From DATLFP01 sp035540955 (lineage in GTDB: Bacteria; Actinomycetota; Acidimicrobiia; Acidimicrobiales; CADCSY01), in assembly GCA_035540955.1 (NCBI GenBank), contig DATLFP010000122.1:1-25149 (forward strand): a stretch of 25,149 nt of DNA, written 5' to 3'. Shown piece by piece: positions 13,436 to 19,077 of the stretch. A program made the position numbers and the translations under genes. The notes beneath the pieces were generated by a model. It saw only the letters and a list, made by a program, of their open reading frames with translations, ran no database searches and had not been told where the DNA came from. The number at the start of each line of letters is the position of its first letter. Positions within the stretch are counted from its first letter, which is position 1.

Positions 13436-14615
13436 GGACGTCGCTGCCTGGCTCGCCGCCACCTGGGAGCCCGACCGGCCGCTGCGCGAGTGGCGGGAGC
13501 TCCTCGCCGACTCCGGGTGGGGATGCCCCACGTGGCCTGTCGAGTGGTTCGGCCGGGGCCTCGCCGAAGCCGACGCCGCGGTCGTGCGCGAGGAGTTCGC
13601 CCGGTCCGGCGCCGTCGGAACCGCCGGCGGGTCGGCGATGTCGCTGGCGGCACCGACGATCCTCGAGCACGGCTCCGACGACGTCCGCGGCCGGCTCCTG
13701 CGGCCGGCGATCACCGGCGAGCACACCTGGTGCCAGCTGTTCAGCGAGCCGGGGAGCGGTTCCGACCTCGCCGGGCTGACCACCCGGGCCGATCGTGACG
13801 GCGACGAGTGGGTGGTGAGCGGCCAGAAGGTGTGGAACACGGGGGCGGTCAAGGCCGACTACGGCATGCTCCTGGCCCGGACCGACTGGGACGTGCCCAA
13901 GCACCGCGGCATCACCTGGTTCGCGCTGCCCATGCGCCAGCCCGGCGTCGAGGTGCGCCCGCTCCGCCAGATGAACGACTACTCCTCGTTCAACGAGGTG
14001 TTCCTGTCGGACGCCCGGGTGCCGCACGCCAACGTCGTCGGCGAGGTCGGCGGGGGCTGGGCGGTGGCGCTCACGACGCTCATGTTCGAGCGGACGATGG
14101 CGGCAGCGCGCCTCGCGTTCGTGCCCGAAGCGGCGGCCGGTCGGTGCGCGGCCGAGGCGCGCGCCGAGGCGGAGGCGTACGCGCAGACCTACGTCTGGTA
14201 CCCGCAGCGGGCGGGCCGGGCCGACCTCGTCGCCGCGGCGCACAGCCATGATCCCGTCGCCCGGCAGCGGATCGCCCAGGTCGTCGTGCGGGAGCGCACG
14301 ATGCGGTGGAACGCGGCGCGCGCGCAGGCGGCGCGGCGTCAGGGCAAGCCGCCCGGTCCCGAAGGTTCGCTGGCCAAGCTGGCGGCGTCGGAGGTGGCGC
14401 GGCTCTCGGCCCTCGCCCACACCACGCTGCACGGCGCCGATGCGATGCTCGCCGGCGACGTCGTGCACGAGATCCTCGTGTCGGTCCCCGCCGTCTCCAT
14501 CGCCGGCGGCACCGACGAGGTGCAGCACAACATCATCGGCGAGCGGGTGCTGGGCCTCCCGAAGGAGCCGAGCGCCGACGCCGACGTCCCGTTCCGCGAG
14601 GTCCGCCGCAACTGA
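13422..14615 (+). CDS. Acyl-CoA dehydrogenase, apparent CTG start
   Basis: 397 aa if it starts at CTG 13422. The family N-terminus (REDVAAWLAATWEPDRPLREW) begins right after this codon, and GAGGAG (13409-13414) sits 7 nt before it. The only canonical in-frame start upstream, GTG 13320, would add an Arg/Ser-rich leader that is just the LLM gene read out of frame; the next one downstream would remove about 50 conserved residues. FAD-dependent ACAD features: WCQLFSEPGSGSDLAGL (103-119), MNDYSSFNEVFLSDARVP (184-201), and the C-terminal SIAGGTDEVQHNIIGERVLGLP (359-380). The place where many ACADs have the catalytic Glu (EGT) reads GGT (362-364), so the base must come from elsewhere or the protein may work as part of a heteromer. 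It oxidises an acyl-CoA at the alpha-beta bond; substrate unknown. Confidence 0.88.
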   Translation: MPTREDVAAWLAATWEPDRPLREWRELLADSGWGCPTWPVEWFGRGLAEADAAVVREEFARSGAVGTAGGSAMSLAAPTILEHGSDDVRGRLLRPAITGEHTWCQLFSEPGSGSDLAGLTTRADRDGDEWVVSGQKVWNTGAVKADYGMLLARTDWDVPKHRGITWFALPMRQPGVEVRPLRQMNDYSSFNEVFLSDARVPHANVVGEVGGGWAVALTTLMFERTMAAARLAFVPEAAAGRCAAEARAEAEAYAQTYVWYPQRAGRADLVAAAHSHDPVARQRIAQVVVRERTMRWNAARAQAARRQGKPPGPEGSLAKLAASEVARLSALAHTTLHGADAMLAGDVVHEILVSVPAVSIAGGTDEVQHNIIGERVLGLPKEPSADADVPFREVRRN

Positions 14616-14647
14616 CCCCGAACACCCGTGGACACCCCCGAACACCC
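14616..14647. repeat. Two 12-nt direct repeats CCCCGAACACCC
   Basis: CCCCGAACACCC occurs at 14616-14627 and again at 14636-14647, a 20-bp period, directly after the acyl-CoA dehydrogenase stop and before the terminator hairpin. Its role is unknown; the local C-rich strand bias would resemble a Rho-entry region, but this is speculative. Confidence 0.5.
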
Positions 14648-14654
14648 CAGAACC

Positions 14655-14693
14655 TTGTCGCGCTCGCCCGGCAGGGCCGGGCGAGCGCGACAA
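14655..14693. terminator. Bidirectional terminator, 18-bp perfect stem
   Basis: TTGTCGCGCTCGCCCGGC (14655-14672) pairs without mismatch with 14676-14693 around a 3-nt AGG loop. It lies between the convergent acyl-CoA dehydrogenase and amidohydrolase stops, 6 nt from the latter, and can serve both strands. The stem ends in AA/TT pairs, giving a short U-rich end in each direction. Confidence 0.88.
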
Positions 14694-14699
14694 CCTTCG

Positions 14700-16424
14700 T
14701 TACGTGGGTGCGGGGGTGGCGCCGCGGACGAGGCGGCCGGGGAGGGCGTCGGTGGGCTCGCCCGCCTCGTAGGTGACCTCGCCCCGCACGACGGTGGCGA
14801 CGTAGCCGTCGGCCCGTTGCAGCAGCCGTTTGCCGCCGGCGGGCAGGTCGTAGTGCATCTCCGGGCGACGCTCCTGGAGCCGCTCGAAGTCGATCAGGTT
14901 CAGGTCGGCGCGGTAGCCGGGCGCGAGCACGCCCCGGTCGAGCAGTCCGACGGTCGCCGCCGTCCCCTGGCAGTGGCGCTGGACGAGGTGTTCGAGCGGC
15001 AGCCGCCCCTCGGCGCGGTCCCGCCCCCACATGCGCAGCAGGGTGGTCGGGAACGATCCGTCGCAGATGGTGCCCACGTGGGCGCCGCCGTCGGACAGGC
15101 CGGGGACGGTGTACGGGTGCGCCAGCATCTCGCCGACCGCCGACAGCGAGCCGTCGACGTAGTTGGCGAAGGGGACGTACACCATCGTCTTGCCGTCGTC
15201 CTGGAGCAGCAGGTCGTAGATGAACGCGTTGGCGTCGACGCCGGCGCGGGCGGCGCGGGCCTCGATGGTCTCCGAGATCGGGGGCTCGTAGTCGGGCGGG
15301 TCGGCGAGCTCGAACATCAGCCGGTAGCGCTTGATCATCGTGCCGCCGAGCCGGTCCTGGAGCTTCTCGTCGGTCTCCGCCGCGAGGAGGCGCTCGCGGA
15401 ACGCGGGGTCACGCATGGTCCGGACCCGCTCGTCGAGCGGCAGGTCGGCGATCTCCTTGTAGACGGGGTTGACCATGAACGGGTTCAGCGTGCACTGCAG
15501 CCCGAGCAGCACGCCGATGCCGCGCGCCGCCACCTGGGCTCGCATCTGCAGACCTTCGGCCTGGGCCGCGGAGATCCGGTCGAGGATGCCGCGGAAGTGA
15601 TCGGGGGCGACCGGTGCCTGGGCGAGCGACATCGAGATCGGCCGGCCCGACTCCTCGGTCATGCGCTTGAAGATGCCGAACTCGAAGTCGACGTCGCGGA
15701 AGTCGGAGACGACCTGCAACACGCCCTTGCCGACCTGCCCCATCGCCATCGCGATGCCGACCAGCTCGTCGGCCTCAGCCGTGAGCGACGGGGTGAGCTC
15801 GCCCTTCGAGGAGCGGTGGTTCATCGTGCGCGACGTCGTGAACCCGAGCGCGCCCGCCTCCATCGCCTCGGCGGCGAGCTCGGCCATGCGGGCGATGTCG
15901 TCGGGCGTGGCCGGCTCACGGGCGGCGCCCCGCTCGCCCATGACGTGCAGCCGGAGCGCGCCGTGCGGCAGCTGGGCCGCCACGTCGACGTCGTGGGGCA
16001 GGGCGTCGACGGCGTCGAGGTACTCGCCGAAGGACCGCCACTCCCACGAGAGCCCCTCGTGCAGGGCGGCGCCGGGGATGTCCTCCACGCCTTCCATCAG
16101 CTCGATCAGCCGGTCCTCGTCACCGGAGCGGACCGGCGCGAAGCCGACGCCGCAGTTGCTCATCACCACGGTCGTGACGCCGTGCCACGACGAGGGCTGC
16201 AGGCGGCTGTCCCACGTCGCCTGGCCGTCGTAGTGGCAGTGGATGTCGACGATGCCCGGCGTGACGAGCAGGCCATCGGCGTCGAGCTCGCGCGCCCCAC
16301 GGCCGTCGACCCTTCCGACGTCGGTCACCACACCTTGCGAGATCGCCACATCGGCGGTGCGGCGCTCGGTGCCGGTGCCGTCGATGACGGTGCCGCCGCG
16401 GACGACGAGATCGTGCTCGGCCAT
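14700..16424 (-). CDS. Amidohydrolase of the N-acyl-D-amino-acid deacylase family
   Basis: 574 aa from the ATG at 16424, placed 7 nt after a TACCGT box; an in-frame GTG at 16433 overlaps that box and is less likely. N-terminal composite domain VVRGGTVIDGTG, then the metal motif H62-C-H64-Y-D66, a SNCGVGFAP loop with C91 at the bridging-Cys position of D-aminoacylase, and LSDGGAH with D445 near the end of the barrel. The segment that carries a metal-binding His in characterised D-aminoacylases reads GVLQVVSDF here, so it belongs to a large uncharacterised side branch (amidohydrolase family protein), and D-amino-acid specificity should not be assumed. Cytosolic; hydrolyses an amide or cyclic amide. 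It is monocistronic, between a strong terminator and a divergent STAS gene. Confidence 0.88.
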   Translation of the reverse strand: MAEHDLVVRGGTVIDGTGTERRTADVAISQGVVTDVGRVDGRGARELDADGLLVTPGIVDIHCHYDGQATWDSRLQPSSWHGVTTVVMSNCGVGFAPVRSGDEDRLIELMEGVEDIPGAALHEGLSWEWRSFGEYLDAVDALPHDVDVAAQLPHGALRLHVMGERGAAREPATPDDIARMAELAAEAMEAGALGFTTSRTMNHRSSKGELTPSLTAEADELVGIAMAMGQVGKGVLQVVSDFRDVDFEFGIFKRMTEESGRPISMSLAQAPVAPDHFRGILDRISAAQAEGLQMRAQVAARGIGVLLGLQCTLNPFMVNPVYKEIADLPLDERVRTMRDPAFRERLLAAETDEKLQDRLGGTMIKRYRLMFELADPPDYEPPISETIEARAARAGVDANAFIYDLLLQDDGKTMVYVPFANYVDGSLSAVGEMLAHPYTVPGLSDGGAHVGTICDGSFPTTLLRMWGRDRAEGRLPLEHLVQRHCQGTAATVGLLDRGVLAPGYRADLNLIDFERLQERRPEMHYDLPAGGKRLLQRADGYVATVVRGEVTYEAGEPTDALPGRLVRGATPAPT

Positions 16425-16431
16425 GGCGACC

Positions 16432-16437
16432 ACGGTA
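16432..16437 (-). promoter_or_regulatory. -10 box TACCGT of the amidohydrolase gene (leaderless)
   Basis: On the minus strand TACCGT is followed by GGTCGCC and the ATG at 16424. The same hexamer is found before valS, also positioned for leaderless transcription. Confidence 0.5.
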
Positions 16438-16457
16438 GTCCCAGGCCATCACCGGCG

Positions 16458-16483
16458 GTTCGGGCGGGCCGAGCGGGGGGTAA
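16458..16483 (+). promoter_or_regulatory. SigB/SigF-like stress promoter before the STAS gene
   Basis: GTTC (16458-16461), a 16-nt spacer and GGGTAA (16478-16483) resemble the actinobacterial SigB/SigF consensus GTTT-N15-17-GGGTA. A hairpin CTCGCCG/CGGCGAG (16496-16517) lies in the predicted leader before an AAGG ribosome binding site. Autocontrol of an anti-anti-sigma gene by its sigma factor is a known arrangement in this pathway. Confidence 0.45.
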
Positions 16484-16533
16484 CTCCCCCAGGGACTCGC
16501 CGCACTGCCACGGCGAGGGAAAGGCCCGGTGGG

Positions 16534-16854
16534 ATGACCCTCTTCGACCTGCACACCGACGTGACCAGCGACTCGGCCAGGCTCACCCTCAAGGGCGAGC
16601 TCGACACCGCCACCGCTCCCGACCTGCGTGACCACGTCGTCCGCCTCATCAGCGAGGGCCGGACGCGCCTGACCTTCGACTGCGCCGGGCTCGAGTTCAT
16701 CGACTCGACCGGCCTCGGTGTGCTCATCGGCGCCCGGGCCCGCTGCCTGGCCGCCAACGGCACGGTGCAGCTCGCCGGCGTCCGGCCCGCGCTGCGACGG
16801 CTGCTGGCGGTCACCGGCATCGACGGGCTGTTCCCGGAGCTGTCGGCGGCATAG
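16534..16854 (+). CDS. STAS-domain anti-sigma factor antagonist
   Basis: 106 aa, a single STAS domain. LKGELDTATAPDLRDHV (19-35) and DSTGLGVLIGARAR (57-70) are diagnostic; S58 is the residue phosphorylated by the partner anti-sigma kinase (RsbW/SpoIIAB type). When unphosphorylated, such proteins bind the anti-sigma factor and free a stress sigma factor. No kinase or sigma factor gene of that pathway is adjacent, so the partner is elsewhere. The ATG at 16534 is used because it fits the family length; the open frame extends upstream but antisense to the amidohydrolase. A SigB/SigF-like promoter lies about 50 nt upstream. It is followed by a separate promoter for the DsbB-like gene. Confidence 0.92.
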   Translation: MTLFDLHTDVTSDSARLTLKGELDTATAPDLRDHVVRLISEGRTRLTFDCAGLEFIDSTGLGVLIGARARCLAANGTVQLAGVRPALRRLLAVTGIDGLFPELSAA

Positions 16855-16877
16855 ACCGCGCCCCGGCGGGCCCCTCC

Positions 16878-16883
16878 TAGGCT
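16878..16883 (+). promoter_or_regulatory. -10 box TAGGCT of the dsbB-like operon (leaderless)
   Basis: TAGGCT is followed by 10 nt and the ATG at 16894. The spacing is at the long end for a leaderless start; no Shine-Dalgarno sequence is present to suggest otherwise. Confidence 0.45.
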
Positions 16884-16893
16884 GGCCCCGCCG

Positions 16894-17451
16894 ATGGACA
16901 CCGACACCGGGACGCTGTTCCTCGCCCTGCTGGCCATCGCGTCGCAGCTCACGATCCTCGCGGTGGCCGTGATCGCCATCGGCTCCCGACCGACGTTGCG
17001 CCGCGTGCGGGTCGCCGTCGGCCACCAGGCACTCCAGCTCGCCTTCCTCGTGGCGCTCGTGTCGACCCTCGGGAGCCTGTGGCTCTCCGAGAGCGCCGGC
17101 TTCCCGCCGTGCCGCCTCTGCTGGTACCAGCGCATCGCCATGTACCCCCTGTCGGTGGTCCTGGGGGTCGCCGCTCTCCGCCGGGACGTGGCGGTGCGCG
17201 TCTACGCCCTGCCCCTCGTGCTCATCGGCGCGGCCCTGTCGACCTGGCACGTGCTGATCGAGCGGTTCCCGTCGCTCGAGAGCTCGACCTCGTGCGAGAT
17301 CTCCAACCCGTGCTCGATCCGCTGGGTCGAGCGGTTCGGCTACCTCACCATCCCGACCATGGCGTTGACGGCGTTCGCGCTGCTCGCCACCCTGCTCGTG
17401 CTCGCCATCAAGGAGGACCATGGCCAGGAAGCGCCCGAACCGTCGCGGTAG
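16894..17451 (+). CDS. DsbB-family disulfide bond formation membrane protein
   Basis: 185 aa, polytopic. Hydrophobic segments at about 6-30, 44-64, 78-95, 103-122 and 150-172 make five possible spans, one more than the four of E. coli DsbB. The first redox pair is C73-R-L-C76 in CRLCWYQRI, the diagnostic DsbB motif; the second extracytoplasmic pair is C134 and C140 in TSCEISNPC. DsbB passes electrons from a thioredoxin-like oxidase to quinone. Its natural partner is likely the thioredoxin-like protein encoded next, whose start lies 32 nt inside this gene. Most actinomycetes use a VKOR homologue for this step, so a true DsbB-type protein is a little unusual. Confidence 0.92.
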   Translation: MDTDTGTLFLALLAIASQLTILAVAVIAIGSRPTLRRVRVAVGHQALQLAFLVALVSTLGSLWLSESAGFPPCRLCWYQRIAMYPLSVVLGVAALRRDVAVRVYALPLVLIGAALSTWHVLIERFPSLESSTSCEISNPCSIRWVERFGYLTIPTMALTAFALLATLLVLAIKEDHGQEAPEPSR

Positions 17452-18076
17452 GGCGGTCGACCGAGGACCGAACCTCACGGTCTACGTGGTCGTCGCGGTC
17501 GTGGTCCTCGGCGTGGTCGCCGTGGTGCTCAGCCGCGGCGGCGGCGACGATGACGACGGTGGCGCCGCCGGCGGTGAGACCCGAGCCGTCACCGTGAGCG
17601 GGGCCGACACCCTCCCGCCGTTCACCGATCCGAGCACCGACCCGGCCCGCGGTGCGGAGGTGCCGACACTCACCGGCGAGCGCTTCGACGGCGGCGCCAT
17701 CACGATCCCGGGCAGCCGGCCCGCGGTGGTGATGTTCCTCGCCCACTGGTGCTCGCACTGCCAGGCCGAGGTGCCCCGGGTGGCGGCGTGGCTGGCCGCC
17801 AACGGTCCGCCCGACGGCGTCGACCTCTTCGCGGTGTCGACGAGCGTCAACCGCGCGCAGGGCAACTTCCCGCCGTCGGCGTGGCTCGAGCGGGAGGGCT
17901 GGGAGATCGCGACGTTGGTCGACAGCGACGACAACGCCGCCGCCACCGCGTGGGCCATCGGGGGCTTCCCCTTCTTCGTCGCCGTGAACGGCGATGGCGA
18001 GGTCGTCGCCCGCATCTCCGGCGAGATCGAGACCTCCACGCTCGAGGCGCTCATCGAGGCGGCTCGCACCGGATGA
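17420..18076 (+). CDS. Membrane-anchored thioredoxin-like protein (TlpA/DsbA-like)
   Basis: 218 aa. A basic N-terminus (MARKRPNRRGR) and one hydrophobic segment (about 19-38) anchor it with the C-terminal domain outside. An acidic Gly-rich linker follows (40-52). The redox site is W110-C111-S-H-C114 with a cis-Pro at P184 in GGFPFFV, both typical of TlpA/redoxin folds. WCSHC with His in the active site suggests an oxidising potential like DsbA, which fits the DsbB-like neighbour; this is inferred. The ATG at 17420 is inside the DsbB gene, which ends 32 nt later, and the stop overlaps the mscS start, so all three are coupled. Probable role: oxidative folding or thiol control in the envelope. 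Confidence 0.9.
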   Translation: MARKRPNRRGRAVDRGPNLTVYVVVAVVVLGVVAVVLSRGGGDDDDGGAAGGETRAVTVSGADTLPPFTDPSTDPARGAEVPTLTGERFDGGAITIPGSRPAVVMFLAHWCSHCQAEVPRVAAWLAANGPPDGVDLFAVSTSVNRAQGNFPPSAWLEREGWEIATLVDSDDNAAATAWAIGGFPFFVAVNGDGEVVARISGEIETSTLEALIEAARTG

Positions 18077-19077
18077 CGCCGGTGCTGCTGGCGGCGCTGA
18101 CCGCCGAGGAGATCCAGGCCTGCGGCGAGGACGGCAGCGCGGCGTGCGTCGCCGTCTACCGGTGGACCGACAACGAGCTGCTGGCCAAGGCCACCGACTG
18201 GTTCGTGGCCAAGCCGCTCAAGATCGCCCTGATCGTGCTCGTGGCCCTCGTCACGATCAGGGTCCTGAGCCGCGCCATCCGCCGGTTCGTGCGCAGCGTC
18301 GAGCAGGCCGCCACCGGCTCGTCACCGCTCACGATCGCCCGCGTCCACCAGCGCACGGAGACGATCGGCCTCGTCATGCGCAGCTCGGTGCGTGTGGCCG
18401 TGGTGGTCATCGCCGCCACGACGATCCTGGGCGAGCTCGGCATCAACCTCGGGCCGCTCATCGCCGGCGCCGGGATCGCCGGTGTCGCCCTCGGCTTCGG
18501 CGCCCAGAGCCTGGTCAAGGACTTCCTCAGCGGCATGTTCATGCTGCTCGAGGACCAGTTCGGCGTGGGCGACATCATCGACCTCGGCGAGGCGACCGGC
18601 ACCGTCGAGGCCGTGACGCTGCGCACGACCCGCCTCCGGGGCGTCGACGGGACGCTCTGGCACGTCCCCAACGGCCAGGTCCTGCGGGTCGGCAACAAGT
18701 CGCAGGAGTGGTCGCGCGCCCTGCTCGACGTGGAGGTCGCGTACGCCACGAACCTGGCGCTCGCCCAGGAGATCATCAAGCGGGTGGCCGACGACATGTG
18801 GCAGCACGACGACGACCTCGGCCGCTCGATCCTCGAGGAGCCGTCGGTCTGGGGCGTCGAGTCGCTCGGGGCGAGCGGCATCGTGATCCGGCTCGTGGTC
18901 AAGACGCTGCCCGCCGACCAGTGGATGGTGATGCGGGCCCTGCGCCAGCGCATCAAGGAGGCGTTCGACGCCGAGGGCATCGAGATCCCGTTCCCGCAGC
19001 AGACCGTCTGGGTCCGCAACGAGGGCGGTGCCTCGCCCTACGGCCAACCCGACGCGGAGGCGGAGCTGGAGGGCTAG
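18073..19077 (+). CDS. mscS: Small-conductance mechanosensitive channel (MscS family)
   Basis: 334 aa. Start fixed by an ATGA overlap with the thioredoxin-like gene. Three membrane spans: about 48-66, 104-122 and the pore helix 127-155 with the MscS signature GVALGFGAQSLVKDFLSGMFMLLEDQFGVGD. The beta-domain motif WHVPNGQVLRVGNKSQ (196-211) and a cytoplasmic alpha/beta tail complete the fold. The channel opens under membrane tension to release solutes after osmotic downshock. The short N-terminal segment, predicted outside, has two cysteines (C17 and C25) absent from most MscS proteins, next to genes for disulfide formation. Its stop codon overlaps that of the convergent valS (CTAG). Confidence 0.94.
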   Translation: MTPVLLAALTAEEIQACGEDGSAACVAVYRWTDNELLAKATDWFVAKPLKIALIVLVALVTIRVLSRAIRRFVRSVEQAATGSSPLTIARVHQRTETIGLVMRSSVRVAVVVIAATTILGELGINLGPLIAGAGIAGVALGFGAQSLVKDFLSGMFMLLEDQFGVGDIIDLGEATGTVEAVTLRTTRLRGVDGTLWHVPNGQVLRVGNKSQEWSRALLDVEVAYATNLALAQEIIKRVADDMWQHDDDLGRSILEEPSVWGVESLGASGIVIRLVVKTLPADQWMVMRALRQRIKEAFDAEGIEIPFPQQTVWVRNEGGASPYGQPDAEAELEG

